A stretch of DNA of 39,681 nt, from contig JBBCJT010000009.1 in the NCBI GenBank assembly GCA_037190665.1, positions 1 through 39,681 on the forward strand. The letters are read 5' to 3'. The stretch is from JBBCJT01 sp037190665 (GTDB taxonomy: Bacteria; Pseudomonadota; Alphaproteobacteria; Acetobacterales; Acetobacteraceae). The position numbers were made by a program, and so were the translations under genes. Under the pieces are notes generated by a model. It ran no database searches. It had not been told where the DNA came from and worked only from the letters and a program-made list of their open reading frames with translations. The stretch's first letter is position 1; each line of letters begins with the position of its first letter. Positions 15,386 through 23,700 of the stretch are shown here, piece by piece.

Positions 15386-16341
15386 CGACGCGGATGGAAA
15401 GCGGTGGCGACGCTGTCGTGCTGTGCGAATGCTTCGCGCGCGACGGGCTTCAGCACGAGGCGGATTTCATCCCGACCGACACCAAGGTCGAGGTCATCGA
15501 CGCCTTCTCCGCGCTCGGCTTCCGGCGGGTGGAGGCGACGTCCTACTCACATCCCAAGTACGTCCCGCAATTCGCGGACGCGGACGAGGTGCTGCGCCGG
15601 GTGCAGCGGCGCAAGGGCACACGGCTGAAGGCAACCTGCCCCAACCTGAACGCGGTGCGCCGCGCCATCGCGGCGGCGGATGCGGGCTACGGGCCGGAGG
15701 AGATCAGCCTGCTCGTCTCCGCCTCCGACTCGCACAGCCGCAAGAACCTCAACCGCAGCCGCGAGGAGCAGTGGGAACTGGTCGAGGCGATGGTGGCGGA
15801 GGGCAGGGGGCGCTTCGTGCTGGTCGGCACCGTCTCGGTGGCGCTCGGCTGCCCCTTTGAGGGCCGTGTACCGCTCGACCGCGTGGTCGCGGACGCAAAG
15901 CGCATGGCGCGCGCCGGAGTGGAGCACATCGCCATCGGCGACACGACCGGCATGGGCACGCCGCGCAGCGTGGCCGACCTGTTCGCGACCCTGGTCGCGG
16001 AGCTGCCGGGCTGCAAGCTGATCGCGCATTTCCACGACACGCGCGGCACCGGCATCGCCAACTGCATGGCGGCCTACGATGTGGGAGTGCGCTACTTCGA
16101 CACGGCCTTCGGCGGCGTCGGCGGCCACGCCGCGCTGATCCAGTATGGCGAAGGGTATACCGGCAATGTCTGCACCGAAGACCTCGCGACGATGTTCGAG
16201 GGCATGGGGATCTCCACCGGCCTCGATCTGACGCGGATGCTGGAGGTCGCGCACCGGTGCGAGGAAGTCCTCGGCCGGCAGCTCCACGGCATGGTCACGC
16301 GATCCGGTCTTGGCCTTCTGAAGGAAGACGCACATGTCTGA
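15382..16341 (+). CDS. HMG-CoA lyase-like DRE-TIM metallolyase
   Basis: A 319-residue TIM-barrel protein related to hydroxymethylglutaryl-CoA lyase. The entry motif RDGLQHE (20-26), the ESYSHPKYVPQ-like strand (ATSYSHPKYVPQ, 52-63), the metal ligands in AHFHDTRGTG (His 216 and 218), and GNVCTEDL (261-268) are all present. The mobile loop of true HMG-CoA lyases contains GGCPYA with the catalytic cysteine; here it reads GGVGGHAALIQYGEGYTGN, with no cysteine and about four extra residues. An aldol-type cleavage of a 3-hydroxy-3-alkyl acyl-CoA remains likely, but the substrate probably differs from HMG-CoA. It lies in the large operon between two crotonases with overlapping starts (ATGA at 15382). 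Confidence 0.88.
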   Translation: MTTRMESGGDAVVLCECFARDGLQHEADFIPTDTKVEVIDAFSALGFRRVEATSYSHPKYVPQFADADEVLRRVQRRKGTRLKATCPNLNAVRRAIAAADAGYGPEEISLLVSASDSHSRKNLNRSREEQWELVEAMVAEGRGRFVLVGTVSVALGCPFEGRVPLDRVVADAKRMARAGVEHIAIGDTTGMGTPRSVADLFATLVAELPGCKLIAHFHDTRGTGIANCMAAYDVGVRYFDTAFGGVGGHAALIQYGEGYTGNVCTEDLATMFEGMGISTGLDLTRMLEVAHRCEEVLGRQLHGMVTRSGLGLLKEDAHV

Positions 16342-17083
16342 ACCCGCCCCGTCCCTCGTGCTGGTGGAGGATCGCGGCGGCGTCCGCATCGTGACGATGA
16401 ACCGGCCCGACAAGCTGAACGCGCTGAACACGAAGCTGACGCGGGGGTTGCTCGATGCGCTGCGGGATGCCGCCGATGCGGAGGCGGTGCATGCGATCGT
16501 GCTGACCGGCGCCGGACGCGGCTTCTGCGCGGGAGCGGACGTCACCGAGTTCAAGCATCTCACCGCCGACAACCCGGCCGAGATCCAGGCGCGCGGCGAC
16601 CTGACGATGACGCTGCACGGCTGCTTCAGCAGCATCGACAAGCCGATTATCTGTGCCATCAACGGCTTCGCCATGGGCGGCGGCGCGGGGCTGGCGCTGG
16701 CTGGCGACATGGCGGTGATGGCCGCCTCGGCGAAGATCGGCTACCCGGAGGTGAAGCGCGGCGCGGTGCCGGCCGTGGTGCTGGCGAACCTCGTGCGGCA
16801 GGTCGGACCGAAGGCGGCGTTCGAGCTGGTGACGCTCGGCGAGCCGCTGACGGCGGATCAGGCGTTGGCGCTGCGCGTCGTCAACCGCGTCGTGCCGGAC
16901 GACCGGCTGATGGAGGAAACGCTCGCCATCGCGACGCGGCTGGCCGAATGCAGCCCGGCCGCGCTGTTCGCGACCAAGCGGCTGTTCCATCGCGTCTCGG
17001 CGCTGCCGCTGCAGGCGGCGCTGGAGGTGGCGCGCGACGCCAACATCATCATGCGCGGCTACGGCGCGAGGAGCACCGTATGA
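16334..17083 (+). CDS. Enoyl-CoA hydratase/isomerase family protein
   Basis: A 249-residue crotonase. The first anion-hole segment is GRGFCAGADVTEF (61-73) and the second INGFAMGGGAGLALAGD (109-125). One classical glutamate is present (about 139 in GYPEVKRG) and the other is glycine (about 119). That arrangement fits either an isomerase or a hydratase using one acidic residue. The ATG at 16334 overlaps the lyase stop by 8 bases and its own stop overlaps the CoA-transferase ATG by 4, so it is embedded in the operon. Confidence 0.92.
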   Translation: MSEPAPSLVLVEDRGGVRIVTMNRPDKLNALNTKLTRGLLDALRDAADAEAVHAIVLTGAGRGFCAGADVTEFKHLTADNPAEIQARGDLTMTLHGCFSSIDKPIICAINGFAMGGGAGLALAGDMAVMAASAKIGYPEVKRGAVPAVVLANLVRQVGPKAAFELVTLGEPLTADQALALRVVNRVVPDDRLMEETLAIATRLAECSPAALFATKRLFHRVSALPLQAALEVARDANIIMRGYGARSTV

Positions 17084-18264
17084 AGCCGCTGGAAGGCATC
17101 ACGGTCCTCGACCTCGCGCGGGTGCTCGCCGCGCCGTATGCGACGATGCTGCTGGCGGAGATGGGCGCGACCGTCATCAAGGTCGAACAGCCGGGCACCG
17201 GCGACGAGATCCGGATGTACGAGCCCATGACGCAGGGCGAGAGCGCGTACTACTTCACCGCCAACCGATCGAAGAAATCCATCACGGCCAACCTGCGCAA
17301 CCCGAAGGCGCAGCAGATGATCCGCGACCTGGCCGCGACATCCGACGTGGTGGTGGAGAACTTCACCGTCGGGACTCTCAAGCGCTACGGGCTTGACTAC
17401 GACAGCATCGCGAAGGCGAACCCGCGCATCGTCTACCTGTCCGTCACCGGCTTCGGGCAGGACGGGCCGTATGCGAAGCGGCGCGGCTACGACACCGTCT
17501 TCCAGGCGATGACGGGCATGGTCAGCCTGACCGGCGAGCAGGACGGCGCGCCGTGCAAGGCGGGGCTGCCGGTGGCCGACCTCTCCTCCGGCCTGTGGGG
17601 CGCCATCGCGGTGCTGTCGGCGCTGCTGGGGCGCAACGCTTCGGGCAAGGGAAGCCATATCGACTTCTCCATGTTCGACGGGCAGGTCAGCCTGCTGACC
17701 ATCGCCGCCGCGCGTTACTTCGCACTCGGCGAGGTGCCGGTGCGGATGGGCACGGAACATCTGGGCCGCGTCCCGTCCGCGGCCTTCGCCACGGCGGACG
17801 GCAAGCACGTACAGATCACCTGCAACGATCCGCACTGGGCGCCGCTGTGCAAGCTGCTCGGCCTGTCCGAGTGGGGCGCCGACCCGCGCGTGTCCACCAA
17901 TGCCGCGCGGCTGGAGAACCGGGCAGAGGTGATGGACCGGCTGGGGAAGGCCATCAGCACGTGGAAGCGGGACGAGTTCGTCGACGCCTGCGTCGCCGCC
18001 GGCGTCCCCGCCGGTCCGGTGCTGGACGTGGGCGAGGTGATCAACGACGCGCATGTCCGCGCGCGCGGCATCGTGGCCGAGTTCGATCATCCCACGCTCG
18101 GCAGTTTCCCCGGCCTGAAGCTGCCGTTCCGCTTCTCCGGTTTCGATGACTTCGCCGTCGCCCGCCCGCCCATGCTCGGCGAGCATACGGATGAGATCCT
18201 GCACGAGAGGCTGGGCATGGATGCGGATGCGATCGCGGCGCTGAGACACGAAGGAGCCATCTGA
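17080..18264 (+). CDS. CaiB/BaiF (family III) CoA-transferase
   Basis: A 394-residue family III CoA-transferase that moves CoA between carboxylates through an aspartyl-CoA intermediate. The opening LEGITVLDLARVLAAPYATMLL is typical; VTGFGQDGPY (122-131) precedes the active-site aspartate at about 167 in LPVADLSSG. The segment before it has RRGYDTVFQAMTGM, without the His-Asp of racemases, so this paralogue is a transferase whereas the next one at 19025 is racemase-like. It may activate the growth substrate using an intermediate's CoA. Start overlaps the previous stop by ATGA; the stop shares one base with the next start. Confidence 0.93.
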   Translation: MKPLEGITVLDLARVLAAPYATMLLAEMGATVIKVEQPGTGDEIRMYEPMTQGESAYYFTANRSKKSITANLRNPKAQQMIRDLAATSDVVVENFTVGTLKRYGLDYDSIAKANPRIVYLSVTGFGQDGPYAKRRGYDTVFQAMTGMVSLTGEQDGAPCKAGLPVADLSSGLWGAIAVLSALLGRNASGKGSHIDFSMFDGQVSLLTIAAARYFALGEVPVRMGTEHLGRVPSAAFATADGKHVQITCNDPHWAPLCKLLGLSEWGADPRVSTNAARLENRAEVMDRLGKAISTWKRDEFVDACVAAGVPAGPVLDVGEVINDAHVRARGIVAEFDHPTLGSFPGLKLPFRFSGFDDFAVARPPMLGEHTDEILHERLGMDADAIAALRHEGAI

Positions 18265-19028
18265 TGCGCACGGAACTGGAAACCGTCATCCACGAGGCGG
18301 TCGATGGCGTCGGCACCATCACGCTGAACCGGCCGGAGCAGCGCAACGCGCTCAACCTGCAGATGGCGAAGGACCTGTTCGCGGCGGTGAAGGCGATGGA
18401 GGCCGATGCCGGCGTGCGCGTTGTCCTTGTCCGTGGCGCCGGGCCCACCTTCTGCGCGGGTGCGGATCTGAAGGAACGCGCGGGCGTGACGGAGGAGTGG
18501 CTGCGCAACCGCCGGCTGACGGCCTTCGCGGCCTACGACGCGATCCAGTACTGCCCCAAGCCCTGCATCGCGGTCGGGCATGGACCGGTCATCGGATCGG
18601 GTTGCGAGATCGCCACGGCGTGCGACTTCGTCATCGCCTCGACGAAAGTGTCGTTCCGATACCCGGAGGCTGTCTGGGGTTCGGTCGGTGCCAGCCAGCG
18701 CCTGCCGCGCATCGCCGGCAAGGCCATCGCCAAGGATCTGCTGTTCACCGGCCGCACGATGGGCGCGGAGGAGGCGTTGCGGGTCGGCCTGATCAACCGT
18801 CTCGTCGAGCCCGACGCACTGGAAGGTGCGGTGCAGGAGACGGTGGGCATGATCCTGAAAGCCTTTCCGCTCTCCGTGCAGCTCGCCAAGCGCTGCATCG
18901 ATGTCGGGATGGAAAGCGATCTGCGCACGGGCCAGGCATACGAACTGCTGGCCATCGACCGTTGCCTGGCGGATGGCGAATGGCGGAAGGGCGTGGAAGC
19001 GTTCGCAGCCACGCACAAGGCACGATGA
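18264..19028 (+). CDS. Enoyl-CoA hydratase
   Basis: A 254-residue crotonase with both classical catalytic glutamates: about 115 in GSGCEIATACD and about 135 in FRYPEAVWG. The first oxyanion segment is GPTFCAGADLKER (60-72). Of the four crotonases in the window this is the only one with the full hydratase pair, so it is the best candidate for the true hydration step after the fused dehydrogenase. Start and stop are coupled to neighbours (TGATG at 18262 and ATGA at 19025). Confidence 0.93.
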   Translation: MRTELETVIHEAVDGVGTITLNRPEQRNALNLQMAKDLFAAVKAMEADAGVRVVLVRGAGPTFCAGADLKERAGVTEEWLRNRRLTAFAAYDAIQYCPKPCIAVGHGPVIGSGCEIATACDFVIASTKVSFRYPEAVWGSVGASQRLPRIAGKAIAKDLLFTGRTMGAEEALRVGLINRLVEPDALEGAVQETVGMILKAFPLSVQLAKRCIDVGMESDLRTGQAYELLAIDRCLADGEWRKGVEAFAATHKAR

Positions 19029-20158
19029 CCGCCGCGCTGTCCGGGCTGCGTGTCCTCGACTTCACCACGCTGCTGCCCGGGCCGCTCGCGACGCTGATGC
19101 TGGCCGATGCCGGCGCGACGGTCGTGAAGGTGGAGCGGCGCGATGGCGGCGATCCGGGGCGCGCAAACCAGCCCGCCCGCGAGGGGATCAGCGTGCAGTT
19201 CGCGCTGCTGAATCGCGGGAAGAAGAGTATCGCGGCCGACCTGAAGGATGCCGCTGATCATGCCGCGGTTCTGAAGCTCGCCCAGGAGGCGGACATCCTG
19301 GTGGAGCAGTTTCGGCCGGGTGTCATGGACCGCCTCGGCCTGGGGTGGGAAACGCTGCGGAAGACGAATCCCCGGCTGATCTACTGCTCCATCACGGGGT
19401 TCGGGCAGACCGGGCCGCTGGCGCAGACGGCGGGGCATGATCTGACGTATCTGGCGCGGGCCGGCATGCTCGCGCTGGTGGATGACGGTACGGGCAAGCC
19501 AAGCCTGCCCTGCGGGCAGATCGCGGATGTCGGCGGCGGGTCTCTGCCGGCGTTGGTCAGCATCCTGATGGCGCTTCTGCGACGCTCCGTGACAGGAGAG
19601 GGATGTCACCTCGATGTCGCGATGACGGAGAACGTGCTTGCCTGGATGCCCCGCAGCCTTGCTCCCGTGCTTGTGGGGCAGCCGCCCCCCGTGCCGGGGC
19701 GAGGCAGGCACACCGGCGGCTCTCCGCGATACGGGCTGTACGCGGTCGCAGATGGCATTGTGTTTGCCGTGGCTCCTCTCGAGAACAAGTTCTGGAACCG
19801 GTTCTGCGAACTGATCGAACTCGACCCGGCGCTTCGCGACGACGCGGTGGATCCGGATGCGACCCGTCGAGGTGTCGCTGCGAGCCTTGCGAAGAGATCG
19901 GCGGCGGAGTGGGAGCAGAGATTCGCCGGCGAGGATGTCTGCGTGGAGCGGGTTTGCGGTATCCAGGACCTGCTGTCCGACGCGCACTTCGCGGCACGAG
20001 GCGTTTTTGGCCGATGGGTGATGTTGCCCGATGGCGAGCGGATTCCGGCGTTGCCGGTGCCCATCGCGCGCAATCTGCTCGATCACCATGCTGCGGAAGC
20101 GCCGCAACTCGGGGCCAGCATTCCGGATGCTGGCATCTGGGAAAGCGCTCAACGCTGA
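19025..20158 (+). CDS. Alpha-methylacyl-CoA racemase-like protein
   Basis: A 377-residue member of the CaiB/BaiF fold with alpha-methylacyl-CoA racemase signatures. TGFGQTGPLAQTAGHDLTYLA (about 124-143) carries the racemase histidine at about 138, and QIADVGGGSLPAL the aspartate at about 168. The 30-residue spacing equals that of the His126/Asp156 pair of the Mycobacterium tuberculosis enzyme (from memory of the family). Racemisation at a 2-methyl centre would prepare branched acyl-CoAs for a stereospecific dehydrogenase such as the fused enzyme of this operon. It is the last gene; its stop is 32 bases from the convergent ABC permease gene, with no clear terminator between. Confidence 0.9.
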   Translation: MTAALSGLRVLDFTTLLPGPLATLMLADAGATVVKVERRDGGDPGRANQPAREGISVQFALLNRGKKSIAADLKDAADHAAVLKLAQEADILVEQFRPGVMDRLGLGWETLRKTNPRLIYCSITGFGQTGPLAQTAGHDLTYLARAGMLALVDDGTGKPSLPCGQIADVGGGSLPALVSILMALLRRSVTGEGCHLDVAMTENVLAWMPRSLAPVLVGQPPPVPGRGRHTGGSPRYGLYAVADGIVFAVAPLENKFWNRFCELIELDPALRDDAVDPDATRRGVAASLAKRSAAEWEQRFAGEDVCVERVCGIQDLLSDAHFAARGVFGRWVMLPDGERIPALPVPIARNLLDHHAAEAPQLGASIPDAGIWESAQR

Positions 20159-20190
20159 CCTGACTGCGGAGCGCGATCAGAGCCCTGACC

Positions 20191-21072
20191 CTAGTTCAAC
20201 CGCTGCAGCTTCGGGTCAAGCGCATCGCGAAACGCATCACCCAGGATCTGGAGAGCCAGAACGGTCAGCACGATGCAGAGCCCGGGCGCGAACATCAGCC
20301 AGATCGCCGCGTCCGAATACTGCTGTGCGGCTGCGATCATGTTGCCCCATGTCGGACTGGCCGGCGGCACGCCCGCGCCGAGAAATGACAGGCCAGCTTC
20401 CGTCAGGATCGCCGCGGCAAACAGGAATGTCGCCTGCACCAGCAGTGCGGACAGCAGGTTGGGAACCAGGTGCACCAGGATCACGCGCCCCGTGCTTGCG
20501 CCCACGGCTTCCGCGGCTTCCACGAACTGCAGTTCCCGCAGGACGAGGGTGCCGGCGCGTGCGACGCGCGCGAAGCGCGGCGTGTAGATGATGGTCAGCG
20601 CAAGTACCACGTTCGACGATGACGCGCCGAGCGCGGCCATCAGGGCAATCGCCAGCAGGATGTCCGGGAAGGCCATCAACGCGTCCGCAAGGCGCATCAG
20701 CGCGCCGTCCAGCTTCCGGACATAGCCGGCGAGGACGCCGAGCAGCGTCCCGATGCTCCCTGCCAGCAGCACGACGCACAGGCCGATGGTGAGCGAGGTT
20801 CGTGCGCCCCACATGCAGCGTGACAGGACGTCGCGGCCGAACTCGTCGGTTCCCAGCCAGTGCAGCGCGGAGGGCGCCATCAGCCGGCGCGCGATGGCCA
20901 TGCGCTGCGGCGGATAGGGAGCGAGCCAGGGGGCCGCGATCGCGCAGACGACGACCACGAACAGCACACAGACCGCGAACAGGATAAGACCACGGCGCCT
21001 CGCCCACGATGCGAACGGGCGCCGGAACTGCAGCGTGGCCGGGGCGGGCAGTACCGTCGCCGTGCCGGCCAT
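20191..21072 (-). CDS. ABC transporter permease, oligopeptide (DppC) type
   Basis: A 293-residue inner-membrane permease of a peptide/opine/nickel ABC importer. An N-terminal transmembrane helix (about residues 30-50) and WLGTDEFGRDVLSR are typical of DppC/OppC, followed by five further membrane segments. The cytoplasmic EAA loop EAAEAVGASTGRVILVHLVPN contacts the ATPase. The ATG at 21072 follows the DppB-like stop by one base; an upstream in-frame ATG would overlap that gene. No ATPase gene accompanies the operon. Confidence 0.93.
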   Translation of the reverse strand: MAGTATVLPAPATLQFRRPFASWARRRGLILFAVCVLFVVVVCAIAAPWLAPYPPQRMAIARRLMAPSALHWLGTDEFGRDVLSRCMWGARTSLTIGLCVVLLAGSIGTLLGVLAGYVRKLDGALMRLADALMAFPDILLAIALMAALGASSSNVVLALTIIYTPRFARVARAGTLVLRELQFVEAAEAVGASTGRVILVHLVPNLLSALLVQATFLFAAAILTEAGLSFLGAGVPPASPTWGNMIAAAQQYSDAAIWLMFAPGLCIVLTVLALQILGDAFRDALDPKLQRLN

Positions 21073-21073
21073 C

Positions 21074-22018
21074 TCAGTAGCGGACCCGCGGATCGAGAAC
21101 CGCATAGAGCAGATCGACGCCGAGATTGATCAGCACGTAGGCGCCGGAGACCACGAGCAGCGTGCCTTCGATCACCGGGTAGTCGCGCCGCAGGACGGCG
21201 GAGACGACCAGATTGCCGATGCCCGGCAGGCCGAAGACCGTCTCGGTGACCACCGCCCCACCGACAAGGCCGGAAACGACGAGGCCGAGGGCCGTCAGCA
21301 CCTGGGTCGAGGCATTGCGGAACGCATGGCGCAGCGTGACCGTGGCGGGGGACATGCCCTTTGCGCGCGCGGTGCGGATGAAGTCCTCGTGCAGCACGTC
21401 GATCATGGCGGTGCGCGTGAAGCGCAGGACGAGCGCGAGATTGGGCAGGGCGACGGCGATCGCCGGCAGGATCAGGTGCTGCGCGTGGGTCAGCAGGCCG
21501 GCATCCGGTGGCCCGTATCCCGCCACGGGCAGGATCTGCCAGCGGACCGCCGCATACTGGATCAGCGTCAGGCCGATCCAGAAGCTCGGCACGCTGCCGG
21601 CCGTCATCGCGGCCGTGGCCACGAACTGGTCGAGCCGTCCGCCCCGGCGCACGGCCGCCAGGACACCGATGGGCACGCCGATGATGGCGGCGAGCCCGGC
21701 GGCGAAGAATGTCAGCATCAGCGTGAGAGGCGCGCGCTCCGCCAGCGCACTTGCGACCGACTGGCCGAGGAAGATCGAATCTCCCAGCCGCAATGTCGCA
21801 ACCGAGCGCAGGAAGGTCGCGTATTGCAGCGCAAGCGGCCTGTCGAGCCCCAGCCGCGTGCGCAGGGCGGTGACATCCTGCGCGGTCGCGGCCGGACCGA
21901 GCATCACCGCAGCGGGATCGCCGGGGATCACGCGCGCGATCAGGAAGACGATCGTCGCGACAAGGAACATGACCAGCGCCATGCCAGCCATGCGGCGCAG
22001 CAGATACGATCCGATCAT
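21074..22018 (-). CDS. ABC transporter permease, oligopeptide (DppB) type
   Basis: A 314-residue inner-membrane permease. It begins with IGSYLLRRMAGMALVMFLVATIVF-type first helix and the family segment RVIPGDPAAVMLG, then LRTRLGLDRPLALQYATFL and the EAA loop RTARAKGMSPATVTLRHAFRN. It ends in YAVLDPRVRY, the standard DppB C-terminus. It is 33 bases downstream of the binding-protein gene and one base upstream of the DppC partner, so the three form one operon. Confidence 0.94.
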   Translation of the reverse strand: MIGSYLLRRMAGMALVMFLVATIVFLIARVIPGDPAAVMLGPAATAQDVTALRTRLGLDRPLALQYATFLRSVATLRLGDSIFLGQSVASALAERAPLTLMLTFFAAGLAAIIGVPIGVLAAVRRGGRLDQFVATAAMTAGSVPSFWIGLTLIQYAAVRWQILPVAGYGPPDAGLLTHAQHLILPAIAVALPNLALVLRFTRTAMIDVLHEDFIRTARAKGMSPATVTLRHAFRNASTQVLTALGLVVSGLVGGAVVTETVFGLPGIGNLVVSAVLRRDYPVIEGTLLVVSGAYVLINLGVDLLYAVLDPRVRY

Positions 22019-22051
22019 GCCACCCCGCGGAAGGCGCTCGCCCGCCGATGC

Positions 22052-23590
22052 CTAGACGAGGGACACGTTCCAGAAGGCGGGCGGCTGCGCAGGCGTGAAC
22101 CCCTGAAGCCTGTTGCTGATGCCATACAGCAGCGCGAAGTGGCCGATCATGATACCCGGCACCTCGCTGTAGTAGAGTGCATGCAGCGTCCGCCAGGCGG
22201 CGAGCCGCGCGGTGTTGTTCGGCGCCGTCACATAGGCTTCGAGCGCCTGCCGCTTCGTGGGCGTGTCCCACCAGCCGGCGTAGTTGGGATTGAACGGGCT
22301 GAACAAGGTCGGGTCGGGCAGGATCGGCCCGGAGGTGACGAACATCTCCCACTGCGCCGGGTCGTTGCGGCGCTGGAGCAGCGTCGCCCAGTCGAGGACC
22401 TGCATGTCGACCTTGAAGCCGGCCTCCTCCAGATTGGCGGATGCGACCTGCGCGATCTTGAACATGTAGTCGTACTGGGTCGTCGTGAAGATGCGGAAAG
22501 GCTGGCCGCGATAGCCGGCTTCCTTCAGCAACTGCCCCGCTTTGGCGGGATCCGGCGTGTTGTAGCCGGGCGTTTCCGCGATGTGCAGTTCCGTGCCCTT
22601 CGGATAGATCGATCCGGTCAGGGTCCACAGCTCGGGCGGGCCGAAGGCGGCCGCCATCATGTCGGGCGGGGATACGGCGGCGAGGACAGCCTGGCGGATG
22701 CGCTGGTCCGTCGTGATGCCGCCCTTCGTGTTCAGCGCGATGAGAGCCCAGCTCGGCGTGATCATCATGCCCGGCTGCACCCCGGGCCGCCCCTTCACGC
22801 GCAAATAGCTCTCCGTCGTGAGCGAATCGGAGAAGGCGTACTGCCCGGCGATCAGCCCGTCCGCCCGGGTCGTGGGGTTGGGGACAGGCACGAAACGCAA
22901 CTCCTCGATGCGCGCTTCCCTCTGGCCGATGAAGCCATTGGGCGTGCCCGGCGGAGAGGCGTACTTGTCGAAGCGTCCCACCCGGACATAGCGGTCCGGA
23001 ACGTGTTCGATGAGGCGATAGGGACCGGTGCCGACGAACTCCCGGATCGGCTGCAGGCTCTCCGTCAGGCGGCGCGGCATGATCGCGGCCGCGCCGTTGA
23101 AGATCGACATCAGGATCAGCAGGGGCGAGTACGGCTGGCTCAACCGGATGCGCACGGTCGCCGCGTCCGGTGCCTCGATCTGCGTCACGTACGGGGCCGC
23201 GGCCTTTGCGCGGGGTGAGAGCTGGAGCCAGCGCTGGAGCGACGCGACCACATCATCCGCCGTCATGATCGTGCCGTCGTGGAACGGAACGCCGGTCCGC
23301 AGCCTGATCGTGTAGAGCTTCCCGTCCGGCGTCACCTCCGGCATCGCGGCGGCGAGGATGGGTGCGATGTTGAAGTGCGGATCGGTCGAGAACAGCGTCT
23401 CGAAGAAATGCTGGTCGATGCCGTTGACCAGATCCGCCAGCGTCAGCATCGGATCGAGCACGCCCGGTTCCCCGATGACCGCGATCTCGGCGGCGCGTGA
23501 AGGGGTCTGCGCTCGTGTCCCCGTGGCTGCGGCGAATGCCGCGGCACTTGCCAGAAGCGCGTGGCGTCGGGTGAGGATCGATGTACCCAT
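22052..23590 (-). CDS. ABC transporter substrate-binding protein, family 5 (oligopeptide/DppA type)
   Basis: A 512-residue periplasmic receptor. The N-terminus SILTRRHALLASAAAFAAA is Tat-like and the signal ends at TRAQT (about 28). LYTIRLRTGVPFHDGTIMTADDVVASLQR (in part) is the family 5 signature. The ATG at 23590 has GGAAGGGGGC upstream. The ligand is unknown; the shared XRE-type operator with the enzyme operon at 24502 suggests the same compound is imported here and broken down there. It heads the binding protein-DppB-DppC operon. Confidence 0.94.
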   Translation of the reverse strand: MGTSILTRRHALLASAAAFAAATGTRAQTPSRAAEIAVIGEPGVLDPMLTLADLVNGIDQHFFETLFSTDPHFNIAPILAAAMPEVTPDGKLYTIRLRTGVPFHDGTIMTADDVVASLQRWLQLSPRAKAAAPYVTQIEAPDAATVRIRLSQPYSPLLILMSIFNGAAAIMPRRLTESLQPIREFVGTGPYRLIEHVPDRYVRVGRFDKYASPPGTPNGFIGQREARIEELRFVPVPNPTTRADGLIAGQYAFSDSLTTESYLRVKGRPGVQPGMMITPSWALIALNTKGGITTDQRIRQAVLAAVSPPDMMAAAFGPPELWTLTGSIYPKGTELHIAETPGYNTPDPAKAGQLLKEAGYRGQPFRIFTTTQYDYMFKIAQVASANLEEAGFKVDMQVLDWATLLQRRNDPAQWEMFVTSGPILPDPTLFSPFNPNYAGWWDTPTKRQALEAYVTAPNNTARLAAWRTLHALYYSEVPGIMIGHFALLYGISNRLQGFTPAQPPAFWNVSLV

Positions 23591-23658
23591 GCTGCCCCCT
23601 TCCGCGCCCTGCGCGGCGTGCGTTCATGCGACGCCGTCGAGCGTAAGGGCGACGAGGG

Positions 23659-23690
23659 ATTTTCGTAAAGGAAAAATTTAAGGGATAATA
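23659..23690 (-). promoter_or_regulatory. Promoter and XRE operator of the peptide-type ABC importer
   Basis: On the minus strand TATTAT (23690-23685) is a strong -10 box without a clear -35. Immediately downstream lies the near-palindrome TTTTCCTTTACGAAAA (23675-23660); read on the plus strand, ATTTTCGTAAAGGAAAAATT (23659-23678) differs at only three positions from the perfect palindrome at 24478-24498. A second partial repeat, AGGAAACTTCCT, lies at 23689-23700. Binding here would block the start of transcription. Confidence 0.65.
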
Positions 23691-23700
23691 GGAAACTTCC

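Noticed and set aside
20880..22628. Long minus-strand open frame across the permease and binding-protein genes
   Set aside because: It runs in another frame through three recognisable ABC genes and has only low-complexity Arg/Gly/Asp-rich sequence.
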